NCBI RefSeq assembly: GCF_014851395.1
Contig: NW_024044459.1
Span: 2,950,112-3,014,111 of the forward strand
Origin: Micropterus salmoides
Lineage: Eukaryota > Chordata > Actinopteri > Centrarchiformes > Centrarchidae
Direction of reading: 5' to 3'
DNA: 64,000 nucleotides
Every line of letters begins with the position of its first letter. Positions within the stretch are counted from its first letter, which is position 1. A model generated the notes under the pieces. The model was given only the letters and a program-made list of their open reading frames with translations. It did not search any database and was not told the origin of the DNA. A program made the translations under genes and the position numbers. Shown one piece after another: positions 1 to 10,759 of this stretch.

Positions 1-480
1 CCAGCAAGTTGCTAACTTGGCCTGTCTGCTTTTTGGTGCTGGGCAGGTAATGTACTGTGGTTTTATCAGAGCTTTTTCACAAAAAACAGCTGCCTGTTGC
101 TACCAAATTGGTGAGAGTGGAGTATGATGACTGTAAAACCAAAACAATGATCTGAAAGATGCTTAAAAGCTCCACAGACCTCAGGGGAATTACAGAGGTG
201 AGTGATGATTTTCTGAGTTTGTCACTACAAGCAACTCTTTTTACAAACAGTCTGTGAATCTATTATTTTAAAGCAAGATGGTTGCCTCGGAGTTAGGTGT
301 GCATTGTTTTGTTTTTGTGTGTTAACTCATTTCGGCTGTGATTCCCAGAGCTCTTTCACCAGAGAAGAGCTCAACATCAGGTGAACCACTCCAGCGGATT
401 TATTTCCCACTTTTCTGACGTCATCAGTGGAATTATTGGACATTTTGGTGAAGGGCTCTCATTGTTGTTAGACGAATGAA
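1..480. other. No recognised gene; probable cacna1b intron
   Basis: No convincing exon, RNA gene or named repeat is visible in this stretch. It lies downstream (in the minus-strand sense) of the last channel exon found at 4411-4305, so it is probably intronic. That is inference, because the next exon was not found. Confidence 0.4.
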
Positions 481-490
481 GCACCATAAG

Positions 491-524
491 GGGGCGGCTG
501 TGGCTCAGGAGGTAGAGCGGGTTG
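491..524 (+). repeat. 5' head fragment of tRNA-derived SINE
   Basis: A short stretch resembles the A-box half of a tRNA gene (GGCTGTGGCTCAGGAGGTAG at 496-515). It matches the heads of the longer SINE copies at 46290-46600 (plus) and 39520-39800 (minus). The similarity stops at about 524, where LINE endonuclease sequence begins, so only the head is present and no B box follows. Confidence 0.6.
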
Positions 525-2890
525 GTGGAGGTGTCTGTTTTTATATTAACAATGGCTGGTGACAGTGATTCAGCAGCACTGTTCTCCTAATCTGGAATAT
601 TTTATCATTAACTGTAAACCGTTTTACTCCCCCTGTGACTTTGCTTCATTCATTCTGGTCGGTGCACGCCAATGTGCACGACGCACAGCACATGCTGGCC
701 GACCAGATACTGTATGTGGAGCAGATAAACCTTGTCATTGTTCTTGGTGACTTTAACAAAGGAAACCTCTGCCAACAAGTGTCCAACCAGAGAGGGGATC
801 ACTTTGGATCACTGTTACACCAAAGTTAGCAGTGCCTATCACGCCGTTACATGCGCTCCACTGGGACACTCAATCTGGATGAGTTTACAGAGGCTGTGAC
901 ATCCTACATCAGCTTCTGTGAGGACAGCTGCATTCCAACACGCACCAGGGTGAGTTATAACAACGACAATCCCTGGTTTACAGCTAAGCTGAGGTTGGAA
1001 AAGGAAGAGGCATTTAGGAGTGGGGACCGAGCCAGATTTAAGGAGTCAAAGTACAGGTGTAGCAAGGTGGTGCGAGATGCTCTCTCCAGCCATATTCAGA
1101 GAGACTACAACACCAGTTCTCAAGGAATGACTCTGCTTCTGTCTGGAGAGGATTCAGACAGATCACCAGCTACAAACCTAAATCCCCCCACTCCATGAAT
1201 GACTCAGGCCTTGCCAACGAGCTGAACCAGTTTTACTATCGCTTTGAAAGACAATGGGACAGACCTGACACCATCCCCTGTCACACCACTGACCGGCCAC
1301 AGTCCACCATCTCATTCCCCACCTCCTCCCCCTCTCTTACCATCCCAGAGAGGGACGTCAACCGACTGTTCAGGAGGCAGAAACCTCGCAAAGCAGCGAG
1401 GCCGGTCTCCCCATCCACCCTGAAGCACAGTGCTGATCAGCTGTCTCCAGTGTTCACGGTGGAATTTTTAACACCTCACTGGAGTAATGCCATGTGCCAG
1501 CCTGCTTCAAAGCCTCCACCATCATCCCTGTCACCAAAAAACCAAGGACCATAGGACTAAACGACTACAGACCCGTCGCCCTGACCTCTGTGGTAATGAA
1601 GTCTTTTGAGCACCTTGTGTTGTCCCACCTTAAATCCATCACAGACCCACTCCTGGACCCCCTGCAGTTCGCCCACAGAGCCAACAGGTCTGTAGCTGAT
1701 GCAGTAAACATCGCCCTTCACTACATCCTCCAGCACCTGGACTCCCCAGGAACCTACACCAGGATCCTGTTTGTGGACTTCAGCTCTGCTTTCAACACCA
1801 TCATCCCGGCCCTGCTGCAGGACAAGCTCTCCTAGCTGAACGTGCCTGACTCCACCGGCAGGTGGATCACAGACTTCCTGACAGACAGGAAGCAGCACGT
1901 CAAAATGGGAAAATATGTCTCTGACTCCAGGACCGTCAGCATCGGTTCCCCTCAAGGCTGCGTTCTTTCCCCCTCTTCACTTCTCCCTGTACACCAACAG
2001 CTGCACCTCCAGTCACCAGTCTGTCAAGCTCCTGAAGTCACATCCTCCCCCATCATCCTGTGAGACTCCCCCGTTGCCACTGTGGACTCCTTCCACTTCC
2101 TGGGCACCATCATCTCCCAGGACCTCAAGTGGGAGCTGAACATCACCTCCCTCACCAAGAAGGCCCAGCAGAGGATGTACTTCCTGCAGCAGCTGAAGAA
2201 GTTCAGCCTGCCAAAGACAATGATGGTGCATTCCTACACCGCCATCATTGAGTCCATCCTCACCTCCTCCATCACCATCTGGTACGCTGCTGCCACTGCC
2301 AGGGACAAGGGAAGGCTGCAGCGTATCATTCGCTCTGCGGAGAAGGTGATTGGCTGCAATCTTCCATCACTTCAGGACCTGTACGCCTCCAGGCGTGAGC
2401 AGGAAAGATTGCAGCTGACGCCTCCTACCCCGGACACAAACTGTTTCAGACTCTCCCCTCTGGCAGGAGGCTGCACTCCATCAGGACCAAAACCTCTTGC
2501 CACAAAAACAGCTTCTACCCATCTGCAGCTAGCCTCATCAACAAGGCCCGCCCCCCCTCAAATCATACAATCGTCTCTGCACATGTAAATATCACTTCAT
2601 GTTATATAATGCACAAACCTGGCACATTGCACACTGTTAATTTGTTGTTAATTGTAAATTGTTGTTGTTCCATTGTTATTTTTATTATTTTTTTTTTTTT
2701 TATATTGTCAGTTGTATTAATTTTCTCTTTCTATTCTTCTGTAACTTGCATTTGTTTATTACATATTTATATATTTCTACATCTATTTATGTCAACTGTA
2801 TGTCTGTCTGCGTGTAGCACCTTGACACCAAAGAAAATTCCTTGTATGTGTAAAACACTACTTGGCAATAAAGCTCCTTCTGATTCTCAT
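525..2890 (+). mobile_element. L2/CR1-type LINE, internally deleted copy
   Basis: A non-LTR retrotransposon copy lies in plus orientation. It holds decayed endonuclease sequence (about 525-860), linker, reverse transcriptase and C-terminal region, then a 3' UTR ending in the tail TTGGCAATAAAGCTCCTTCT with a TGATTCT-like end near 2885. The same tail occurs alone at 18605-18765. Coding capacity is spread over several frames and broken by stops, so the copy is dead. The clade call rests on motif pattern and tail by eye. Confidence 0.85.
559..2588 (+). pseudogene. LINE ORF2 remnant (endonuclease-reverse transcriptase)
   Basis: This is the decayed ORF2 of the L2-like LINE. The endonuclease remnant ends in VIVLGDFNKGN (about 737-769). 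Reverse transcriptase blocks follow: NDYRPVALTSVV (about 1560-1595), FVDFSSAFNTIIP (about 1770-1808) and GSPQGCVLSP (about 1944-1973). Downstream is the conserved C-terminal block with LTKKAQQRMYFLQQLKKFSL (about 2151-2210). Between GSPQGCVLSP and the C-terminal block, the segment that should carry the F/YADD catalytic box is missing. Reading SVKLLKS (about 2023-2043) runs directly into sequence normally far downstream. Several frameshifts and stops (for example near 830, 1198 and 1835) confirm inactivation. In a live element this protein would nick target DNA and reverse transcribe the LINE RNA. Confidence 0.85.
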
Positions 2891-4304
2891 TTAGTACAAC
2901 TTTAAAGACCAGAATGAATAGGCCTTTTGAATAAGGTCACTTGATCAAATGTAAAAAAATAATAAAAAATATTCCCACACTAATTTATGTCATTGTCATT
3001 TGTCAGGATCTATTTACAAGAATCCTGAAAGGCTGATAAATTACAATGTACTTCATGTCCATCGTTTGAATGAGCCAGCGCTTTAAGATTAAATGTGTAT
3101 AAATGTTTTATTCCTTTTTACCAACCTTTGTCTTTGCCATTCAGATTTGCCACATAGGGTATCTACCATGTGGTCAAAAAGTGATGTTCAGCTCCACCGT
3201 TAAGATTATATATGCCTCCAGAGCAACACTCGTTAAGTGTTACAAAAAGGATGTACACAAATGAGCCATAGCAGGTAATGCACAACACTGTTTGTTACAG
3301 GCTACAGAACAGTACACAGAACAGTATCTTTCATTCAGTGAGAAGGGTAACAAAGTATTTGAAATAAGAGTAAAACAATGCATATTCAATCCTAGTTGGA
3401 GTTACCTGGTTAAATAACGACCAATAAATATATGAAATATCATTTAACATTTTAATATACACTATCATATATTGCCTGGAAAGTTATTATAAATTAGTCC
3501 ATAATTAGCCTTGTGAAAGGGTCAATTTAATTGCTGGGATCTGTCTATCCTAATATCATACATGCTGAATAAGGGGGGTCTTAAGTGTCCATTCTGGTTT
3601 TGTGTAAAAAAAATATACTGAATATCATAAACATAGTCTGCATTAAAAGCAAAAATATCTATCACTTCAGTTGTGAGTAGCATGTTTTCTGTTGATGTTT
3701 TGATTTTTCTTAAGGACCCTGCCAAAATCTACAATAGACATCATTTGGGAGAAAAGAATATGTGGTTGAAGAGATTAACAGTGACTCTCACTGGGACATT
3801 GTGAGAACTACACCCAGGGTCCTCTGGGGAAGAACTAAATCAAACAGAGACCATGCATGAAAATACCAATGAAAGAACATTCTGATTAGGTTGTCTATGT
3901 TTGTGTAAATGCAGACAGAGAAACAGGCAATCACAGAAAAAACAGGAAAAAGAACAACTAGAGATTGTATATATTTAGGGTATAAGCATAATATAAATGC
4001 TATTTACCACAGACTTGGCGGTGTGTATTATTGAACTGTTTAGTGCACAGCTGTTTTGTATTTTTGCCCTTTTATCTGTATTTGTTTACATTTTTTAGAA
4101 AGAAAAAAGAATCTGAGCACTGAATGCAAATTCTGCCAATTCAAGTGTATTGCCATATTGATGAACTAGTGTTTAGCATGTGAACATGTACAACAAAAGG
4201 TACCCAGAATTCCTGTGAGTCTTTCCTGTGGGTGTGTGTTGAGTAAGAGAAGAAAGAACAGGATTTCAGATATCCAGAACAAACATTAGAGGAGATTGAC
4301 TTAC
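2891..4304. other. Intronic sequence without recognised features
   Basis: This AT-rich stretch lies between the L2 LINE tail and the channel exon at 4411-4305. I see no exon with good splice sites, no RNA gene and no repeat family I can name. The next cacna1b exon (the continuation of the II-III linker) was looked for here and not found. Confidence 0.4.
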
Positions 4305-4411
4305 GCTGTGATAGAAATGTTAGCGGCCGACATGGGGCTGACCTCCTTTACCTCCTTAGCCTTCTGGAGTGCAAGCTTCTTATTGATGGCCTCCTCCTGT
4401 TCCTCTTCATC
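4305..4411 (-). CDS. cacna1b: cacna1b exon: start of domain II-III linker
   Basis: This exon encodes the cytoplasmic start of the II-III linker just after segment IIS6, reading DEEEQEEAINKKLALQKAKE and continuing to SPMSAANISITA. That block is strongly conserved in CaV2 channels. The acceptor (..ACTGTCCAG) precedes 4411 and the donor GTAAGT follows 4305. The 107-nt exon starts in phase 0, matching the AAG end of the exon at 20260-20193, and ends two bases into an alanine codon. In CaV2.1 and CaV2.2 this linker goes on to carry the synaptic-protein interaction site, which is outside the exons found here. The intron upstream is about 15.8 kb and full of transposons. Confidence 0.9.
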
Positions 4412-4440
4412 CTGGACAGTATTTGCAAAAATAAACATAC

Positions 4441-4890
4441 ATACTAGAGCTGACCCCGAAAAGTGGAAGATTTGATGCTTCGATGGGCGGAGCCTGATTC
4501 GAGTGTCAATCTCGCAATAGAGGCTTCACAGCGGTGTTGTGAAACAAGGATCATACTATTTTGGCGATATGGGGGTGCTCAATGTCTGATTTTACATAGA
4601 ACTACCAGTTTTCTCCCAATAAGTTAATATACAACTTATTGAAATATAAATATCAACATATAATGCTGTAAATAAAAATGTGAAAAGAAAAAAGCTTTAA
4701 CAAAGTTAAAGGTTTTTAAAGTGCGTGAATTAATCCAAAATTGAAACCTTAACCCTTAATGAAGAGGGGTCAGTGCGCATGTATGGGTGTAGTGTGTCTG
4801 TGGGCCTTTGCGAAACTAGACCCTCGCCACTTCCACTCCGTCACGGAGTGAACTCTTGTCGGAGTCATCCCCCGCAGCCTAACTGAACTA
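4441..4890 (-). mobile_element. hAT-like non-autonomous element fragment
   Basis: The stretch shares sequence, in opposite orientation, with 19370-19797. The block CGCCACTTCCACTCCGTCAC (4824-4843) and its neighbours reappear reverse-complemented near 19421-19480. The left edge (AGAGCTGACCCC) resembles the TAGGGCTGTCCCC end of the other copy. It encodes nothing recognisable. It begins about 30 bp upstream of the splice acceptor of the exon at 4411. Superfamily assignment is inferred from the end sequence only, and strand is arbitrary. Confidence 0.5.
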
Positions 4891-4974
4891 CACTCTCCCC
4901 CCAGCGTAAATAGGATCTGACGTTACCACTGCAATCACTGCTATAATATGTGTATCAAATAAACAACAGTTGTG

Positions 4975-5090
4975 TCTATGAAGATTCTCAGTCATCCAGG
5001 TCATAGTTATCCAACGAAGGTTAAAAATCAAGGGCAAGGGCATCTTGGTTGAAGATATTCCAGTATCTCCAAGTCCAGTTGCCCTAAACA
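4975..5090 (-). mobile_element. Isolated Penelope-like terminal-repeat fragment
   Basis: The sequence GAAGATTCTCAGTCATCCAG and the following ~100 bases match the terminal repeat of the Penelope-like element at 10063-12174, in the orientation of its left inverted copy. Only the outer part of the repeat is present and no coding sequence is attached. Confidence 0.75.
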
Positions 5091-5600
5091 ACAGTTGTAT
5101 TAAAGTTCAAGATTGATGTTGAGGAAAAAGTGTTTTTTGCTATAATAAAACTGAAAGCATTTGTCACTTATTTTGTTTGTTCATGAACCAAATTATTTTG
5201 GTTAGATTTAGAATATTTCTGTAAGACTATGACTTCAGATATTTTCGAAAAATAAATATTATATTCTTTTATGAAAAGATTGATATTCATTGCAAAAGAA
5301 AAGCCTATATATTTGAACCTCTTTATCTTATATGAAAATATTACATTCACAAATAGGCTACAACATTTCAAAATAAATCAAACATTATATTGAAGCATTT
5401 CATAAATCAGTTAAAATGTGTAAGGACTACTAGGCTATTAGAGTTTTGGAGGCATGATTTTTTGGTCATTTGAATATTTAAGACCTGCATTTTCAATCCC
5501 TTTGTTTGTCCTTCATATCTAAAGATGAGGATGTTCAAATTTCTGTTTTTGTTCAAATGTACAACAATACCCAGGTTCCACACATGACTTAAGTGAATGA
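5091..5600. other. Intronic AT-rich sequence, nothing recognised
   Basis: This AT-rich sequence lies between a Penelope scrap and the next LINE. I see no exon, RNA or named repeat. Confidence 0.4.
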
Positions 5601-5610
5601 CTAATCATTC

Positions 5611-7975
5611 ATGCAGCACACCTGGACACACCACCGGTCACAGAACAGAACTGCCTCACTGCCACAAACAACTGTCTCCACCTGCTGGCATGTAAAGCCT
5701 TCTGCTTCCAGCACTGTTCCAAAGACTTCTGTTCCTGTCATCATCATGCATAGACCAGTAAACCGAAATGTGCACATCCCACACAGAAATCATAGTAATC
5801 TTATAAGGATTAGGACAACTGCACCAACTCTAGCACCCAAAACAAACTCATTTAAAATGGCTCTGTCAAGTAAGACTTATCTTAAATGATTTTATCTTGT
5901 CTGCAAATCTAGATTTTATGTTTTTAACTGAATCATGGTTGCAAATGAATGACTATAGCTAGCTGAACTGTGTCCGTCTCAATATGATTGTTTAAGTCAA
6001 CCGAGGGTCAGTGGTCGTGGTGGTGGGCTAGTGAGCGTATATAGGAAAAAATTTTAATTTCATCAAGTACGCTGTGATGAATTTAACTCCTTTGAAGTTC
6101 TCACTCTTAAACTTGGAGGGCTGCAACCTATCATACTTGTAATAATTTATCGCCCCCCAAAACCGCCTGGAGGATTTTTATCAGAACTTCCTGAATTTTT
6201 ATCTACTCTGGTTTTAAATTATGACAGAATTGTTCTTTGTGGCGATTTTAATATTCATGTTGATTAAATATGGCCACTTCTTTTAACTTCAAACAACATG
6301 TCAAAGGGCAAACACTTAACCGTGGTCATACACTGGACTTGGTTTTTATCCTGGGTGCCAGCATTTCCTCTGTGGAATTAGTGGACATGACCATATCTGA
6401 CCACAGATGTATTGTTTTTAGCTGCGATTCGCCTTTTACTCATGCCGCCTCACCAAGCTCCGTGTGTTCTCGCATCTTTAATGAACAAAGTGTTTCAGAG
6501 TTTTGCACATTCTTTCAGAGCCAAAGCCAACACCTGTCTGATTCCAACACCAACAATCTGGTTGATCACTTCAATCATATCTGCTTGTAGTCACTAAATA
6601 TTACTGGTTAGGCCTACGTCTAAAGCTAGTAAGCAACCCTTTTAATAGTTTTAACCAGTTTTATCCCATCGACCTGTCTGAGCTTTTAAAAACAGTATCA
6701 CAAATGAGTGTCCTCCAGCCCACTTGATGTAATGCCTACAAAGTTTTTACTGAAAGTAATGGATTCTGTTGGGCCCCATTTGATCTCTGTTTTTAACAGC
6801 TCCCTATCTACTGGTTGTGTCCCTGATTATTTTGAAATGGCTTGCGTGAACCCACTTTTAAAGAAACATGGTTTAGATCCCTCCCTCCCACAAAACTTTA
6901 GACCAATTTCAAAACTGCCTTTTATTGCACTGTACTGGAATATAACAAATTATTTGAAAAGTTTCAATCTGGTTTCAGGAAGTACCACAGCACTGAGACT
7001 GCCCTGCTTAAAGTCACCAATGACCTTTTAATGTCTGCTAATGAAGGTATGTGCTCAGTCCTGGTACTCCTGGACCTTAGTGCTGCTTTTGACACCATTG
7101 ATCACAACATCATGTTAGACATCTCAGGGGATCTCTGGTACTGCCCTAGAATGGTTTTCATCCTACCTGTCAAATAGGAAGTTTTGCGTGTCTGTAAACA
7201 ACTATGTCTCTTCGTTCTGTCCAGTTAAATATGGTGTGCCTCAGAGGTCGGTCTTAGGACCCATTTTGTTTTCCTTGTATCTGCTTCCCCTTGAACATAT
7301 TATCCATAAACATGGCATTTCTTTTCATATTTATGCAGATGACACACAAATGTACTTGCCCGTCAGATCCACAGACCCTGGAATGCTGAGTTCACTTAAC
7401 AACTGCCTTTGTGAAGTTAAAAAATGGATGTCAAATAATTTCCTCCAGCTGAACTCAGACAAAACAGAAATCCTGGTCATTGGGTCCCAGCAGATGGCAA
7501 AACAAATACTGCCACCTGCTGGTTCCCTAGTAAATCACATTAAGCCTGTTGCAAAGAACCTTGGTGTTTGGTTTGATAGCAATTAAAATTTTGAGCAGCA
7601 CACCACAAAGCTTGTTCAATCATGTTTTTATCAACTTAGAAATATAGCAAAAATTCAATCTATGTTAACTTTTAAGGACACCGAGACCATTTTACACACC
7701 TTCATCTCATCACGCCTGGATTATTGCAACAGCCTTTTCACTTGTTTAACCCAAAGATCTACTGATCAACTCCAGACTGTCCAGAACTCAGCTGCCAGGC
7801 TTTTAACCAGAACAAAGAATTATGACCATATTACACCTATTTTAGGTTCATTACACTGGCTCCCAGTTTGTTTTAGAATTGACTTTAAAATTTTATTGAT
7901 CACTTTTAAAGCACTTTGTAACTTGTTTTTGAAAAGTGCTCTACAAATAAAGATTATTATTATTATTATTATAGT
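5611..7975 (+). mobile_element. CR1/L2-type LINE, degenerate near full-length ORF2
   Basis: A second LINE family lies in plus orientation: a basic leader (5611-5889), apurinic-type endonuclease, reverse transcriptase, C-terminal region and a short tail. The 3' end reads AAAAGTGCTCTACAAATAAA (about 7932-7951) followed by an (ATT)n run at about 7952-7972, a tail unlike those of the other LINEs in the window. Coding sequence is disrupted at many points. It sits inside the 15.8-kb cacna1b intron in the sense opposite to the gene. Confidence 0.85.
5990..7920 (+). pseudogene. LINE ORF2 remnant (endonuclease-RT)
   Basis: Endonuclease blocks are visible: a GRGGG-like stretch near 6015, IYRPPKPPGG (about 6145-6175) and CGDFNIHVD (about 6239-6265). 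HTLDLVFI and SDHRCIVF follow (about 6325-6420). Reverse transcriptase blocks are NFRPISKLPF (about 6894-6923), LLDLSAAFDTIDHN (about 7068-7108), GVPQRSVLGPILFSLYLLPL (7230-7289) and the catalytic YADD in HIYADDTQMYL (about 7326-7358). The C-terminal LDYCNSLFTCL region is near 7717-7750. Stops and frameshifts (for example near 6266, 6588, 7031, 7190 and 7586) rule out function. YADD is retained. Confidence 0.85.
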
Positions 7976-8504
7976 ACAGACACTTTTACATGAAGTCCTT
8001 ATTTATACTACGGTGATTTTCTTGTCCTGTTCATACTTTATAAGTTCTACTATTGCTGGGCAGACTTATTGTTTCTTGGCCTATTCATTTCATTGTTACG
8101 TTACATTCAACCTGGTGTTAACTTGCATTACAAAATAAACTGAACTTGCGTCATCTAAAGGTTACTTTTGACAATTACGTTACTTGTTGTAAATAAGGTT
8201 AAAAACATTAGGGTGTCAGAGGTAAAGCATTCATTGTGCACAAATATGCTTATTATAGACTGATTCTATGAATGCACATGAGGCTCTATGCATACTTAAA
8301 CAAGTTTTGCTCTGACATCTGAATGGTAGTGAATTTGGTCTCATGCCATGTTTGAGAAATTGTTCCTTTTTAGAATTTTTAGAAGACTAATCTGCAAGCA
8401 TTTTCAACTGGTGTGGTTTAAAAAGGCGATAAAGGGTTTCCCCACATAGGGCAATGTCATTCCCAGGTTCCAAATTTAAGTAGTTAACAATATTGGTGTG
8501 GTTT
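7976..8504. other. Intronic sequence, nothing recognised
   Basis: This stretch lies between the (ATT)n LINE tail and a SINE-like repeat. I see no exon, RNA gene or named repeat. Confidence 0.4.
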
Positions 8505-8670
8505 TACATTACATTTATTAATTTAACTGACACTTTTATCCAAAGCAACTTACAATTGCTATACATGTCAGAGATCGCACGCCTCTAGAGCAACTATGGT
8601 CTTGCTCAGGGACATATTGGTGTATGGGTCACAGTGGGGGATTGAACCCGGGTCTCTCACACAAAAGGCA
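8505..8670 (-). repeat. SINE-like repeat with L2-type 3' tail
   Basis: Read on the minus strand, the end (GATAAAAGTGTCAGTTAAAT, then ATTAATAAATGTAATGTAA) resembles the L2-type tail at about 38655-38700 (GGATAAAAGCATCTGCCAAA). The upstream part carries a B-box-like GGTTCAATCCC. This is the usual architecture of a tRNA-derived SINE that borrows a LINE tail. It is adjacent to the left end of the Tc1 element. Confidence 0.55.
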
Positions 8671-8687
8671 TAGTTGCAAAGTTTATT

Positions 8688-10062
8688 TCAGTAATTCCAT
8701 TCAAAAAGTGAAACTTGTATAATTCATTCCACACAGACTGATATATTTCAAGTGTTCATTCCTTTTAATTTTGATGATTATAACTGACAATTAATGAAAA
8801 GCCCAAAATCAGTATCTCAGAAAATTTGAATATTGTGAAAAGGTTCAATATTGAAGACACCTGGTACCACACTCTAATCAGCTAATTAACTCAAAACACC
8901 TGCAAAGGCCTTTAAATGGTCTCTCAGTCTAGTCCTGTAGGCTGCACAAACATGGGGAAGACTGCTGACTTGACAGCTGTTCAAAGACGACCATTGACAC
9001 CTTGCACAAGGAGGGCAAGACGCAAAAGGTCATTGCTAAAGAGGCTGGCTGTTCACAGAGCTCTGTGTCCAAGCACATTAATAGAGAGGCGAAGGGAAGG
9101 AAAAGATGTGGTAGAAAAAAAGTGTACAAGCAATAGGGATAACCCTGGAGAGGATTGTGAAACAAAACCCATTCAAAAATGTGGGGGAGATTCACAAAGA
9201 GTGGACTGCAGCTGAAGTCAGTGCTTCAGGCAGAGACGTATGCAAGACATGGGTTTCAGCTGTCGCATTACTTGTGTCAAGCCACTCTTGAACAAGACAC
9301 AGCGTCAGAAGCGTCTCGCCTGGACTAAAGACAAAAAGGAATGGACTGCTGCTGAGTGGTCCAAAGTTATGTTCTCTGATGAAAGTAAATTTTGCATTTC
9401 TTTTGGAAATCAAGGTCCCAGCGTCTGGAGGAAGAGAGGATAGGCACAGAATCCACGTTGCTTGAAGTCCAGTGTAAAGTTTTCCACAGTCAGTGATGGG
9501 TTGGGGTGCCATGTCATCTGCTGGTGTTGGTCCACTGTGTTTTCTGAGGTCCAAGGTCAACGCAGCCGTCTACCAGGATGTTTTAGAGAACTTCATGCTT
9601 CCTGCTGCTGACCAACTTTATGGAGATGCAGATTTCATTTTCCAACAGGACCTGGCACCTGCACACAGTGCCAAAGCTACCAGTACCTGGTTTAAGGACC
9701 ATGGTATCCCTGTTCTTAATTGGCCAGCAAACTCGCCTGACCTTAACCCTATAGAAAATCTATGGGGTATTGTGATGAGGAAGATGCGATACGCCAGACC
9801 CAACAATGCAGAAGAGCTGAAGGCCACTATCAGAGCAACCTGGGCTCTCATAACACCTGAGCAGTGCCACAGACTGATCAACTCCATGCCACGCCGCATG
9901 TCTAAAAATCCTTTTTTTGTATTGGTCTTAAGTAATATTAAAATTTTCGGAGATACTGAATTTGGGATTTTCATTAGTTGTCAGTTATAATCATCAAAAT
10001 TAAAAGGAATGAACACTTGAAATATATCAGTCTGTGTGGAATGAATGTATACAATATACAAG
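8688..10062 (+). mobile_element. Tc1-like transposon, right end truncated
   Basis: This is a Tc1/mariner element of a fish Tc1 type. The left terminal inverted repeat (about 8688-8835) is matched by inverted sequence at about 9938-10050. The block TTCATTCCACACAGACTGAT on the left recurs reverse-complemented near 10027-10045. The right copy stops at ACAATATACAAG (10062), where the Penelope-like element begins, so the outermost ~25 bp of the right end are missing. The body carries a broken transposase. Confidence 0.9.
8951..9990 (+). pseudogene. Tc1 transposase remnant, DD34E
   Basis: Reading frames shift at least twice. The N-terminal DNA-binding part begins at the ATG at about 8951 (ATGGGGAAGACTGCT) and is frameshifted. 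The catalytic core is readable in 9240-9443 and 9493-9990. The first aspartate is in FSDESKF (about 9378), the second in QQDLAPAHS (about 9649) and the glutamate in NPIENLW (about 9754). Counting gives 34 residues between the second D and the E, the Tc1 signature. The end of the reading frame departs from the usual Tc1 C-terminus after MPRRMSKN, consistent with an internal deletion near 9903. The protein would cut and paste the element. The gene is dead but fairly young by its sequence quality. Confidence 0.9.
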
Positions 10063-10625
10063 ATGTCTATGAAGATTCTCAGTCATCCAGGTCATAGTTA
10101 TCCAACGAAGGTTAAAGTCAAGGGCAACTGGACTTGGTTGAAGATACTGGAAGACGTTTCGTCCCTCATCCAAAATACTTCTTCAGTTCTGACTGACTGG
10201 CAGGGAAACTCAGCTATTTGACCTCAGTGGGGTTGTTTGCCAGGATCGTCGATACCGCTGGTTCGATAGTGTTCCTGGTTGCTGTAACGACAGTCGTTAC
10301 AGTCGTTAGGACTACCCGAGGCCAAGACTGAACGACCATTGTTGGTATCTTCACCTGAGGCCAATAGGTTGTTTGTTGAGTTTCCTGGGAAGTGATGAAA
10401 GGACAGCATTGTAAGTGGGGGATAAGTGGTGGCATAGACCCCCTCCTCTGTTCAATGACGGCTTCTCGACCCGGGTGTAGATGGCTTCCTTCCATCCATC
10501 TTCTCTGTCTAAAATGAGGAGTTGGCCCTTCTGTGTTGAGCCATGCGTTTGTGTAGTGGTTGTTTAGTCTCCCCAATATACAGGTCTGTACATTCCTCAC
10601 TGCATTGGACCGCATACACTAGCAC
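10063..10625 (-). pseudogene. Inverted partial copy: terminal repeat plus GIY-YIG end
   Basis: The minus strand reads LVYAVQCSEECTDLYIGETK (about 10565-10624), the GIY-YIG endonuclease core of Penelope-like elements. KQPLHKRMAQHRR follows, then the 3' untranslated sequence and the terminal repeat, which ends at 10063. The same protein segment occurs on the plus strand around 11750-11860. The reverse transcriptase part is absent. The copy is joined head to head with the terminal repeat of the main copy. Confidence 0.8.
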
Positions 10626-10648
10626 TAGCAGAACTGAAGAAGTCCTTT

Positions 10649-10667
10649 GGATGAGGGACGAAACGTC
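10649..10667 (+). other. Hammerhead-like core in Penelope terminal repeat
   Basis: GGATGAGGGACGAAACGTC in the terminal repeat resembles the conserved core of hammerhead ribozymes (CTGATGA, then GAAAC, then GTC), which are reported in Penelope-like terminal repeats. It recurs at 12103-12121 (plus) and 10153-10171 (minus). The 5' box reads TGGATGA instead of CTGATGA, so bases thought essential differ and helix II would be minimal. I treat it as a relic or variant, not a proven ribozyme. Confidence 0.4.
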
Positions 10668-10759
10668 TTCCAGTATCTTCAACCAAGTCCAGTTGCCCTT
10701 GACTTTAACCTTCGTTGGATAACTATGACCTGGATGACTGAGAATCTGCATAGACATCT

